64,000 bases of DNA from contig JAGTJM010000003.1 of NCBI GenBank assembly GCA_020747015.1, positions 682,001 to 746,000 on the forward strand. Reading direction: 5' to 3'. This document shows positions 31,748-42,880 of this stretch, in pieces. Position 1 is the stretch's first letter. The number at the start of each line of letters is the position of its first letter. The position numbers were made by a program, and so were the translations under genes. A model generated the notes under the pieces. It saw nothing but the letters and a program-made list of their open reading frames with translations. It was not told the origin of the DNA and made no database searches. The DNA comes from Pyrenochaeta sp. MPI-SDFR-AT-0127 (taxonomy: Eukaryota; Ascomycota; Dothideomycetes; Pleosporales; Cucurbitariaceae).

Positions 31748-34700
31748 GCAAGTTTGCTGTGAGCTCTATCGATGTATGGCGTCTATTTCCACGGCGTATC
31801 ATCCAGCTAACAAAAAAGCCAATAGCTCTGGAGAATCATGCTAGACCCAGAGCCTCGATCGAGCCACCGGAATGTCTTTCTCTCTTGCCCACATATTCTC
31901 ATGCTTCCTGCTCTCAGCAGATAGCCAGATGGTACAGGAGACGCGAGGGCGTATGGGTAAACACAAAAGTGCGCAATGTTGCGGCGAGAGGCTCAGTAGA
32001 TTGCCATGTACAGCCTTTGTGGCTTTCACTTCGATTTTGATGGTTGGTTCTTGTCTTCGGACGCTCTTTTGACGAAGTTTTGCTGCCTATGGTACCGCAA
32101 ACGATTGGAATTGTTTAAATTACATCAAAACTCTGTCCGCCGCCGAATGCTTAAAAAGCATCTTAAAGCCACGCCTCTGCCTGTAAGCCCTTGTTACTGA
32201 TAAATTGGCATACTGAGCTCAATTGGTACACGATAATACACAAGCGCGCGTGCGTGTGATACTGCGTCATCCTTCCAATGCGTGTTACTCTGTCTAGATG
32301 TCCTCTAAGCACATTATCTACAGAGATTTTCCAGAAACCAGGAACGGATATGGAACGAACTACCCATGGCATCGTTGTTCAATGCCCCCTGTTCAGGGTT
32401 CGCCCTCAGTGTCAAAGCAGCGAGCAGCAAACTTGTGTCCCTGCAGGAGCCAAGCAGTTCAGCCGAGTACGCATCACCTCAAGCTGCAACATAATGACAG
32501 CTGCCAATGGAGAGCATCTACCGTCGGTAAATTGCGCAAGCTCGTACTGCGTGTTGGAGGCACGCAGGCTTGCGGCGCGGGCCGGAATCTTGTTGGTTGG
32601 CGATGCCATGAAATGCTGCAGGTTTCCCCCCACGTTTTATCAAAGCCTTAATAGAAGGGCTGGAAGGCATTCGACGCCATTGAACAGTCGGGGTACATAG
32701 GCGAGGTGATGCGTCATCTCGAATGGGATTTATCGGGCGCGTACGTCGGGTGCCTGAGCGACAAGGTAGAACGAATGGGGCGTTCCGGTAGATTGAGACT
32801 TTGCGAATCAAATATATAAAGTACCCTACACATGCTTTGAGAAGTAAACCTGTTAGTCTGATCAGCCCTCAACAGCGAAATCACCAACCTCGAACGCGCC
32901 CTCATCATCGAAAGGTACTCTTGGATAGGACGAGTATCTGTGGCAGTTTCTTTCTCATCTAGGGTGGTTGGGCGGAGGGGGCTGAGAAGCTCCATATTTA
33001 CGCGTCGAGTGTGTAAAATTATCAGCAGAATACGCGGAAAAGATGAACAAAGAATGAAGAGTTTAGGACTATAGAAGATCAACTGGACTTGACACCTGCG
33101 CCGTCCCTGAGCCTCCAGCCCAACCCGTGACACCCGCCCGCGGGTACCTTGGCATCATTTGCTTCAACAACAACTGGTGCCGAGCGCCATTCGCGTCACG
33201 ATCAGACTCCTAGCCAACCAGGCCCCCTTGGCATGGTGCAAAAGATACGTCATAGCAGAAGAAACTGCCCAAGAGCGGTGTCGAGTGCCAAACGAGTCGA
33301 AGCACAGCCGCCGTGCAGACATTGATGTGAACCCCTTGCCACGCGTGGGCAGGTATTACTGCCGATCCGCGCTACAAAATTCTCATCGAATGTGAGAATG
33401 GCGGCTGAATAGAGAAGAGTCCACTGGGCAGAGAATGGTTGGGTTGGAAAGCCGCCCACAACACTCGCGTTTCAGCAGCAGCCTTTAGTCACTGAACAAG
33501 GAGGCTGGAAGCCATGTCCCAAGATCCGATATGCACGGCCGCCAATACTAAACCACCCTTACCATACACAATATGACTATTCCTATTTGTATTCACCGGT
33601 CTAGCAAAGTTTCGGCTTGCAGCTCGGGAAACCTTGGAATCTGCCTCCTCAAGCTGGCTCTTGCTTCAGAGCTGTGCATAATTTCAAAGACCGGTTGTGT
33701 GGCACCCATAAGCGAGTAATCTTCCCCATGCATGGCTCTGTTATGACAGATTGAAATGTACGGGTGGTGTCAGACGGTAGGATTCTACGGAAGGGCACCG
33801 ATGGTGTGTATTAATTTCCACTAGTCGATGTGGGCTTCATCTGCCTCTTTGCCCTGAGACAAGGGTAGTGAAGGATCAAAGCTTCTGTCATGGGTACACA
33901 CCGCAACAATCTTAGCTCGGCATATCCATGTGCTTCCGTGGATGATTCGATAAGACTCTCAGAGGCCTATGCTCTACCTCTTGAAACATCCAGTACGAAG
34001 TGGCTGCGATGACTTTCTGTTCATTTCCGAAATATAAGAGTAAAACAGCGCAAGAATTGCCAGTCGCTATCCACAGGTAATAATGAGATGTTATATTCAC
34101 AAAATTTAGTCACTGTGCTCTTAAATACCATAGCGCACATCGGGTGCAGCGTGCCACGCTGCTTATACAACCAGGGTGTGAGCGTGAAAACCCAGGTGTC
34201 TCAACCGTGTTATACTATTCTCAATTAATGGCCACAAAGCGTCACGCTATTTCAAGGACCTCAGGCCGAATGATGCTCAGCGCATGGGCTACACCCACGT
34301 GTTGTTAGATGGTTCTATTGCCCAGTATCAAACTGATTTGCGGGACTGTGCAGCTAGACATCGCGAACAACATGACTTCAGTTCTTGTGGTAGTATTTCC
34401 GTCAGATCAGGCCAGTTTGTAAGTCCAATGCACTTCAACTAGAATTGAGATAGGGGCTGATCAGCCAGCGCGTTGGTGGCGAGAATGAGCAGAGTACGAA
34501 AACTAAAAGCAATGCAGGCGAGGCAGTCCAGAACAGTGTGTTGTGCGCTCGCAACGAGCAGCTCAACATTGGCAACATTAGTTGTAGAGAAGCTCGCGAA
34601 TCACATAGAAGCATGACTGATGCATGATCGCGTTGTCACTTATCATTCCACTTCCTCATTGTGCCCGCCCACATTTTCGGTAGGTAGAATTCCCAATTCT

Positions 34701-35129
34701 GTGTATTTTACCGTTACGCCCTACACCTTCAAGAGTGAAGAAAGCACTATGGCCGAACCTCCACCCCGATGCACTGCACTGGATTTTTGAGATTGTGGAT
34801 CTGTATAATGTGCGCCTATGTGCAACTAAAGGTTAACTATCTCAACCAGACGCTCACACCTGGCCATCGATAAAATTCCAGTACGGTCTAGCCATGCATG
34901 ATACCTCCGAACCACAGCTAAGACTTCATTAATGGGTACGTGGGCTATTGTAGTTGTGCGTAGAAGGAAAAGCATCTTGACGTTGCATATTCCCTTGAAC
35001 GAGTTCATAGATACTCATGCGTGTACCTTGAGTAAAATTCGTTGCTCTCATTGGGACGGGTGGTCTCGCCTGCACGTCTCTTGTCATTTACATCTGGTTT
35101 TCCTAATGGCCCCGACCCATGCGTGCATA
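31748..35129. other. gene-poor island, no gene recognised
   Basis: About 3.4 kb. Several 100-140-codon frames (32278-32700 plus, 32714-33133 minus) have no family signature, overlap each other and show no conserved block. No tRNA, rRNA or transposase seen. Confidence 0.35.
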
Positions 35130-35300
35130 GAGTCACATGCCCACACGCATATTCCTATAAATACTCAATGCACGACCCGAAATCCTAAGGTGTTGTCGAA
35201 TTAAGCATTCCCCTAACCGCAGGATGCCCAGGGGAATCTATTTCAGATATCGACGGAACAGCGGGCACTACGGCTCGGTGCGCTGTGGGGTTGTAGATGG
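35130..35300 (+). repeat. repeat E copy 1 (partner at 42695-42880)
   Basis: Diverged copy of 42695-42880, same orientation. Shared words include GTTG(T)CGAATTAAGCA / GTTGAAATAAGCA, CCCCT...CAGGATG and AACAGCGGGC(A/G)CTACGG followed by CGGTGCGCTG. In one frame both read RxNSGxYGxVRC, so it may descend from a coding sequence. Confidence 0.6.
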
Positions 35301-35654
35301 TCAAGCGAAGCGACGGAGCTGGTGAATGAAGTAATAGCTCCGAGCTCGACTCGGAGGCGGTGGGCGGATACCGACGCGTTCATTTCCCGTGTCTCGTGGG
35401 TCCGACACTGAGGATATATTAGCGGGTTTGCAGCTAGATTATGTTCACGACTTCAGAAGCCCAGAGACGCGTCCAGCTATAATTTTCTCGTACAATACCT
35501 CGCGACAATATCTCGCAACGAGACCCTCATCCGCTTCCAAAAGATAGCGCAGCTGCCGTTGCCAGAGTGTTCGAGAAACGCGCAGCAGGAGCGTTCATTA
35601 TTGTCAGGGCTCTGAACAATCCTGAGAATCAGGGCCAGGCAACAGCAGATGAAT

Positions 35655-36670
35655 GCTTTGCTTTCGTTTGTTTGCTGCAATCACGGAGAGAGCCGCCGAA
35701 CGGTGCCAATGGCACATCATGTAATACAGGCGAAGTGAATGTAGGAGTGCCTCGCGTGGCCTGCACCCGTCTTGTGGAGGGCTTCGGACTCGTCGTCTAG
35801 ATTTCTTTTCAGCAGGAAGCAAGTCTCGTAACGAATACTTGTAGGTGTGATGTGCAATGATAGCATTGCGTTGCCGGCAGCCTCTTTTAGAGAAGCCTGG
35901 ATATGTGAAGGAGGTTGTGCTATTCGCCATTCTTGACACCTTGAGTTGATGCACGTTTGACCCAGGAACGATGTAGGAGCGAACGTATCCATTTTGATGT
36001 TAGCCGCGGGGTGACAACAAACTATTGCTAGAAGCTTCCATGGTTCTGTCGCTGTCCTCGTCTGTTGAGGAGGAATGTGGCTAGTCCGTAGATCAGTGCT
36101 TCGTTCGCCAAGTGGAGGACTACACTAGGGTCGCGGTTAAGTTATAGCAGACTGCGTCAGCGTTGCCGGCGAGCCTATCGCTTTTCCAATCCTAGGCAGC
36201 CTGCAAACGAAAAGTGTTTCAAACATTTTCAAAATGATTGGCTACTTGGCTGACGCAAGGGATGTGAAGATGACCAGGCAGTGAGTTCCCTTAGCGCAAG
36301 ACAAAATAAAGAAACATTTGCCTCACCGCGTGTTTGCGGATTTCTTCCGTTCGAAGCAAGGTTTCGAGCACTTCTCTAATTCCCTTATACTAGAATGAGA
36401 TTCGAGACCTGCTAATCAAGTACAGGTACCGTCTAGTGTCTGTTGAACCAACGGATCTCCTCTGGTTCAAATTCACTGGGATTTCAGGTGCTGTACATTT
36501 ATGTACAAGACCTTGTGCAAAACCAGCATTCTATGATATGTAGCCTACAGTTGAGTTTATTTATAAAATTCCTCTAGACCTTAATTTGATAGCGATTCAA
36601 TGCTTACTCGGTCAATTGAGCAAAATTCTCGCCCCCCAAAGACCCATGAAACGGACAATTGGAGCTAGCT
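35655..36670 (+). repeat. direct repeat copy R-B (partner at 25305-26690)
   Basis: Second copy of the direct repeat, about 10.3 kb downstream of R-A. A plus-strand frame at 35567-35800 (VFEKRAAGAFIIVRALNNPE ... TRLVEGFGLVV) reaches into the repeat, and its last part is recognisable in R-A, where the same stop position is kept. This may be the 3' end of a former gene. The remainder is non-coding. Confidence 0.75.
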
Positions 36671-39594
36671 ACTTAAATATACGCCGAATTGTGCAAGAAA
36701 CGCGTCGTTTATATCTTTATAGGACGTGTGGGCCAATGACTTGGCTCGAAAGCGAATGCGGAAGAGGACACAACACCCAGCAATAAGAAGAAGTAAAATA
36801 TGCGTAACGTGAATAACGCCACAGCCAGATAGCTTTTGAAACCCTTCATTGGCCTAGGTATTGTGTCTACGGCCTACAACTCCTGTCTGTGATCATGAAA
36901 CGATCTCTTCACGCGCCCAGTCACGCGCCACGTCTTGGCCAGAGAATTCAGAGAGTGGGCGAAGCACGCGCCCCTATAAAAGTCGGAGCTTTTATCGCCT
37001 CTTCATTTAATATGCTGGCCAGTTGATTGGTTGACCAGAACTGTACCAGCGAGAATCGAGGGGCGAGGCGAGCGGAACACCTAACGGAGAAGATTTGCAT
37101 GCATCTTGTGTTCCCTGTTGTCGGGACATTGTGGGTCCTTGGGTTGCCTTAATGGCGCGGAAGGGCGATGGGGTCCCCCGTACCGTGGGACTGCGTGCTA
37201 GGATATGAGCCTTGCTTCGCATTGCGGGGACGAACAACTAATTCAGTCGAAATCTATAGGTTTGTCGTCTCACAGGGTGCGAGCTGTGATTAATCAGAGA
37301 ATAGCTCGGCAGGAAAGCATCTCCTCGTCTCCATTTTCCCATGCTGACTATGGCTGCGGTTTCTCCAGGGGACGTTTTGCGACACCAACGCTAGTATATT
37401 CCCAAAGGGCAACCTGCGTCGAGATCATCAGCTGAACAAGGATGGGAAAGTTACTTTCTCACCGGTTACGCCACTTAATGACCCCATGTTACCGGCCTGA
37501 CAGTCGAAAGGTACGTCAAAGGGGACACGATCCTGCATGAAGCTTGTTTTTAGGATGTCACTCATGCTTGTCGGCAAGGGTAACGACTCGGTTGGAAGTG
37601 ATAGTCCGTCATACGCGCTAGGATTTTGGTGGCTAGGGCCGTGACCCGGCAGTCGGATAACATCCGGTTTATCTGTCTACCTCGAAGTCAGCTTCATACT
37701 TCATGTCGAAGTCCGAAGTGTGGCCATAGACGCTGGGTTCGCCTCAAGCAATTTCCAAAACAAACGGAGCGATAAAGCACCTACCCTTAGACGAAGACTC
37801 ATGTACAAGTAGCGAAAGTTACCATGTCTAAAATTGCGAAAATCTGTCAAAAGTGGCAGACCAGATCTCTTAGACGAGCTGTGACGTGCAGGGGGCCCAA
37901 AATCTGAATGGCGTCTCGATGTGATTGTATGTGCATTGCATAAAGTTCCAGCTTGAGCCGCATACAAGCACAGTCTAACCCGACGCGAATGTCTGGGACG
38001 CATGAAAAAACGGGCCGTTATGTATGGTAAGATTACCGGACAGTTATTACAAAGCCTTAATGGTACATTTTATTCGTCGTGCCTTCGTCTGTCGGAAGTA
38101 CGTCGGACCGGAATCGAACTGTTGATGTTGCTGAACCCCAGAACGATCGTGCCATGTTGGTCTCTTCCCCTAGGAATACAAAAAGAACCAACCATACAAT
38201 GCCGTCATGACATCATGAATCTCCTGGGCGTCTATTTTCTTTCATGTCAAACCGAGTTAGCGGTTACACGCGACAATTGTCCTCATATCTGTCCATGAAA
38301 AAGACCAAGGAAAAAGAACCAAAAACAATGAAGCTGGAATGAAAGTTGACTTCAGGAACTCAGGGCGTTACGTTTTATAGTCATGGAAGTAAAATTATTT
38401 TGCATGTGACCTTGAGGTTTTTCATGGTCATTTTGATTTGGGAGATGCGTCTGTTCTGCGTTTGTACGTTTGACACCCCAAACCAAATTCCTCTTTTGAA
38501 CCACACAGCTATTTTATGGAATGGGACGGTCATTGGAAGCAACAAAGAAACGGATGACCCAATCAATTCGGACAAAGATTCCGACAAATACCTATATAGC
38601 CGAATGAAGGTAGGGGAAACTATTTCTGCGTCAGCCTTTCTATAACTCATGAAATAACCATGGTGATTCCTCCCACTCTCTTGATTTAGCAAGGGTTGGT
38701 TGCCGCATGCGATATCCTCAGTTAGGCCTTCCCTTCCACTTTTCCCTTCGCTCATCCTCTCTTGTTGCGGTAGTTTTGGGGGAGCATAGTATGTTGAAGC
38801 GCCTTGTGGCTCAAAATTGATGTGAGGCCGAGCCAGAAAACCCAAAATGTACCTCACTTAGCACTGCCATCTTTAAGCGATGCAAGTAAGCACTCGACGT
38901 GGATTCCGCTGTTTGGTGCAAATTGCTGTTGGCGAACAAGCGCGTGGCTTGTGACCATCGCGTCTCCATCCAACTGCAGCACACCAATATGTGCGTCATC
39001 AAGCACGCATGGCGATGGGGCGCGGTAAGGCTGCAGCAACTTAAGAAGGCCCATCTCACCTAAGCACGGCCCGCAAAGCTCAGAGCCATCGGTCCGCCTT
39101 ATTAGATGTGCCCATACAACATATATGCTCTTTTGTCCTAACGGTGATGCTTGTGAGGTTGTGCTCGTGAATGAGGTCGAGCGCAGCTGGTCGAGAGTGG
39201 CCGAGTGAGCAACCCTTCTCTTGATAACTTGATACGATATGACATTTTGATGGCCCTCCTCACCGCTGATCTGAGAAACTACCAATCCGGGGGCTTACCA
39301 TCCTCGCCTTCATCGATTTTCCCTGGGCGCATGGCGTAGCTACCGGTGAGACAGCTCCCAATCTGTGTCTCTTCTTGATTTGCTATTGATACACCCTCAT
39401 GTTATACAACTGATTGCTAGGAGCGAACCGGACAACATCTTCAGGGAGTCGATGGACGAAGAGACAGTGTCTGCTTCCACACCTGTACTCCTTTGAACCG
39501 TTCTATGCTGTATGCGTTCCGCGGTGTTGAGTATGTCAGCTTTCCAGAGATTGGCCTGCCGGATACTGGTCGCAAGCTGTAACGGTGTCAGAGC
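36671..39594. other. gene-poor island upstream of DUF6594-like gene c
   Basis: About 2.9 kb with short frames only. I checked a tRNA B-box-like string near 38110 (minus) and rejected it. Confidence 0.35.
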
Positions 39595-39600
39595 TATAAA
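39595..39600 (+). promoter_or_regulatory. TATA box upstream of DUF6594-like gene c
   Basis: TATAAA at 39595-39600, about 160 bp before the ATG at 39759. Confidence 0.4.
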
Positions 39601-39758
39601 GGAAGTGTCGCCTTATACTGAACATGTTTCAAAGTAACCCTCTTATGTCGTAACGTGACTCTCAACTTCTCACTCAACCTTTTGTTCTTCGACGGCTTAT
39701 CCTAAACAGGCTTAGTTACTTCATATTTATCCGAAGTTACTGCACATTCTTGGCGACA

Positions 39759-40680
39759 ATGCAGGGCATTCGATATTGTTACTCTGCACTCTACCGGGCC
39801 TTCACCGACACTCCAGAACTTGCGAAATTTCATCGATATCTGGATTATTGGTCCTGGATTTTGTACAACCAGAGTGCGGACATCGAGAAGCAGGCTGATG
39901 AGTGTATCGGTTTGATCGCGGAGATCCACGGTGTCCCCCGTGAGCGTAGCCCTTTCACCGTGATTGATTATCACCGAGCTTATGTCCAGGATGAACATCC
40001 ATTCTTGAAAGTTAAGATCGATAATATAGAGAAGTCAGTTAGGCGGTACAGTAAGTTGGGCCATACTTGTATCTCTGTCGCCCGTATTCACATCTAGCCT
40101 TGCAGGTAAAGATCTTCTTATAGCACACGCTATCGCGAATCTCCCTGATCAATGTGATGTCTACGCCCGAAACTTCGCAAAGCAAGATGACGTGTTCGAC
40201 AATGGGATTTTTGGGCCTACAAAGGAGGATGCCGGTATGTACAGACAGGTCCCTCCACATGCCGGCATGTGCTCTTTTAAAGGCATCGATCCACAGGACC
40301 CTGTCACAAACTTGGTACTCCGGTATCTGGAACCTTTAAACGTGCGTATCAAGGGCTTGGTCAGGTGCATCGTTGGGAGACGAGAACCCAGAGCAGTAAC
40401 GTCACAATCGAATGTCACGTTCAATACCATCTTGACAGTCATGAACTTGCTTGCCGGTATCTTTGGCACTCTATTATTTGCAGGATGTATGGGAGTCCTA
40501 AGCTGCATCGACTCGGAGAAGTGGCGCATCGTTGTACTTGGTGCTTTTGGTCTTGTGTTGATAACGTCGTTGGTGTTGTTCGTGCCTACGCTCAAGAGAA
40601 ACGATATATTCGCCGTAATCGCAGCTTTCTTTGCAGTCGGCGGGGTATACATAGGAGCGAAGGGTATTGACAAACGGTGA
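39759..40680 (+). CDS. DUF6594-like membrane protein, member c
   Basis: Exons 39759-40050 and 40106-40680 give 288 residues. ATG at 39759; the open frame extends 9 nt upstream without ATG. The N-terminus is short (MQGIRYCYSALYRAFTDTPE), then LAKFHRYLDYWSWIL matches the YPxxxxFRRF motif of the family. The intron (donor GTAAGT, acceptor TGCAG, 55 bp) is phase 1 right after SVRRY, as in the other members. Exon 2 starts SKDLLIAHAIANLPDQ, which aligns with GETLCMSQQVMDLPRQ of member b. Three C-terminal hydrophobic segments: ILTVMNLLAGIFGTLLFAG, IVVLGAFGLVLITSLVLFV and IFAVIAAFFAVGGVYIG, with a KRND turn. It lacks the second intron. Function unknown. A tiny spliced gene follows 1.89 kb after its start. 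Confidence 0.75.
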
Positions 40681-41559
40681 GCTATCAGGAGAGGGTCAAG
40701 AAATATCTGTGTGTGTGTGTGCCGAGAGCTACTTGGGTGACAGGCCTGATGCTTACTCTGTGGCTTGTGCCGACTAGTTGTATTTGTTTCTTTTCCATTC
40801 AACGACTCTGACCGCACGCTAAGTTATCCTAAAGAAACGTTTAGTTTTGCGTAATTTTCAGTTGATACACGATCTGTGGCGAGGTAGCAATATGAAGCAC
40901 CAGTTCAAAGAACGTCTGTCTCTAAATGCAGACTACGTCGCATCTCATTGTATGCAGTATTTTACTCTCTGGGGCGTTGTTTCTGACTCAGTCTCCAATA
41001 TTAATTACCGCGGAAGAGTGCCATTCCTGATTGAGCTAGTACGATACGTCAATAGACATAAATCAGTGCATTCAGGGGCCTTCGCCTTGCAGAACCACTC
41101 TAGTACCTGAAAAACCACAAAAGCATAGTAACACAATGGTTGCAAATCAAGCGATACCTTTGAAGCGTTGATTGCTTTTGTCTTCTTTTGAAAATTCAGC
41201 CAATGGACCAACAAAGCCTTTACGCCTCTCTACTTGTGGCCGTGGTGGAGCCAGGTCACACTTTGGTAAGCTCTCACGATGTTTTCATGTGCTGGATGAA
41301 GTATAACTTGTGCAACCAGCTGCATAAAATGCAAATAGACTCACGTCTTGACGCCGATAATCATTTCCCCGAATCCTGCTGCCGGCATCTGCTTTCCGGT
41401 ACCGCTCTCTGCATATTCTCCTGCAGGGCTTCCAGGGCGTTCAGCATGCATTGGGGTGACTCGTGCGATACGATATAAAGTTTAATTGCGTCTGATAATA
41501 CGATTATGACGCGTCCATACGAACCGTCATTAGTGACGTGAGGCCTCTCGCAATCAAGC
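40681..41559. other. spacer between DUF6594-like c and mini-gene 2
   Basis: About 880 bp, almost the same length as the spacer behind member b. It contains a short (TG)n tract at 40708-40721. No gene recognised. Confidence 0.35.
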
Positions 41560-41565
41560 TATATA
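41560..41565 (+). promoter_or_regulatory. TATA box of mini-gene 2
   Basis: TATATA at 41560-41565, about 85 bp before the ATG at 41647. Confidence 0.35.
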
Positions 41566-41646
41566 TCACTGGCAAACCCTTACCATTCCACACACTGAGA
41601 ACGCTTGTGCATAGCTTATCATACATCACACCAAGACTTTCACACA

Positions 41647-41772
41647 ATGTCGAAGACAAAGATTCCAACCGGCCCACCGCCCCCTCTTCGTAAGAGCGTG
41701 CATTTGCTGATCCGGACATCCTCGCTAACTCCACCAACAGCCATGGTACCACAGGGTCGCCACGCTAAATAA
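41647..41772 (+). CDS. tiny spliced Pro-rich peptide, mini-gene 2
   Basis: Exon 1 is 41647-41689 (43 nt). The intron is 41690-41740 (51 bp, donor GTAAGA, branch CGCTAAC, acceptor CAACAG). Exon 2 is 41741-41772, ending TAA. The product is only 24 residues: MSKTKIPTGPPPPL then PMVPQGRHAK. Splice signals are textbook. Exon 1 length (43 nt), phase 1 and the Pro run just before the junction match mini-gene 1, and the intron starts can be aligned (AGCATGCA with GAGCGTGCA). Exon 2 is much shorter than in mini-gene 1, so this copy may be truncated. The short length means this could be a non-coding transcript or chance. Confidence 0.33.
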   Translation: MSKTKIPTGPPPPLRKSVHLLIRTSSLTPPTAMVPQGRHAK

Positions 41773-42694
41773 TCTGGAACTCAGTGCCGATTGAGTTTAT
41801 GGGCATATTCTGAACGAGTAAGTGCCTACCTTCTATTTGTGAGGCCGAAAAGGTCGTTAAGGTGTATGCAAGCAGGCCCCGAGCCCACACGTTCCGGATG
41901 CTGGAATTGTACCTGAAGCTGTTCACTCTACGCCAACCCAAGCCAGGGTCTCATGATGCTCTGTAAGGAAAGAACAACGCATACAAGTCTGGCATAACGA
42001 GGTCAAAATTCTCGCACACGTCGCGTATTACATTTGCGAGCCACACACTACAAGGGCATCAAAACATAGTATTTCGTAGAAATAGCTGTCATTGCGTGTA
42101 GTTACTATTTGTTACGTGTGTAAGCTTCTAGACAAGAAACATTATTGTTCAGAAATTCAGATCGGAGTTCTCATCGCTGTATCCCTCTCGCCCAGTGGTA
42201 CGAATCCAAAGGACGAGGGCAGTGCCAGTGATGACCCTAGTTATACCCCATACGATGATGCTGTCTGGAATATTTTGACTCTTGTACGCTATGCATGAGC
42301 AGCAGTTTCCATGAAGCCACCAAGTTCTATTGATTGAATGTGACACACTTCACCAAGGGCAACCACAAAGCAACCACAGTCGCTCCAAAGCCTAATTTAC
42401 ACATTGATCGTGTCCTTGTACGCCCACTGTTGTTCTATGGGTAGAAATTATTTCCGTTCCCAGCATGGTGGTGCAATCCCGGTGATAAGAGATGCTCACC
42501 CCACGCAAAGTTGCGTGGCTGTAATACTGCATGCCCTGCACCCGGCGGCAGGGTGTTGTCCAATAGCTCCTTCAGTAGACGACTAGGCCAATGGACACGA
42601 AGCAAACTCTGCAAAGGCTCGCCCCTGAAGCCAGAGGCCCGCAACGTTGCTACAAGGAGTTTTTCAACGAACTTGTCTTCAATACATAGAGCAC
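41773..42694. other. gene-poor island
   Basis: About 0.9 kb, nothing recognised beyond short frames. Confidence 0.3.
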
Positions 42695-42880
42695 TCTTAT
42701 ATGCAGCGAATTTGTCAACCTCGATGGATGGACACAGCGCGTTCCAGAGCCGACCTACGATAACCCTAAGATGCTGTTGAAATAAGCACTCCCCTGCCCC
42801 CAGGATGTCGCGGAAGCTTGTCCAAGCGAACGACCGAACAGCGGGCGCTACGGCACGGTGCGCTGCGATGTATGTAGAAG
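42695..42880 (+). repeat. repeat E copy 2 (partner at 35130-35300)
   Basis: Second copy of repeat E. It overlaps the start of an 81-codon frame (42805-43050) that has no family signature. Confidence 0.6.

Noticed and set aside
32278..33133. Overlapping 100-140-codon frames on both strands
   Set aside because: Mutually overlapping, no signature, no splice-supported continuation.
25305..36670. Direct repeats as LTRs of a retrotransposon of about 11 kb
   Set aside because: No gag, protease, reverse transcriptase or integrase motif lies between them, and no primer-binding site or TG...CA ends were seen; the interior holds a DUF6594-like gene.
38095..38180. tRNA-like B box (GTTCGATTCC on the minus strand)
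   Set aside because: The T-stem pairs poorly, and I find no matching acceptor stem or good A box; a functional tRNA is not supported.
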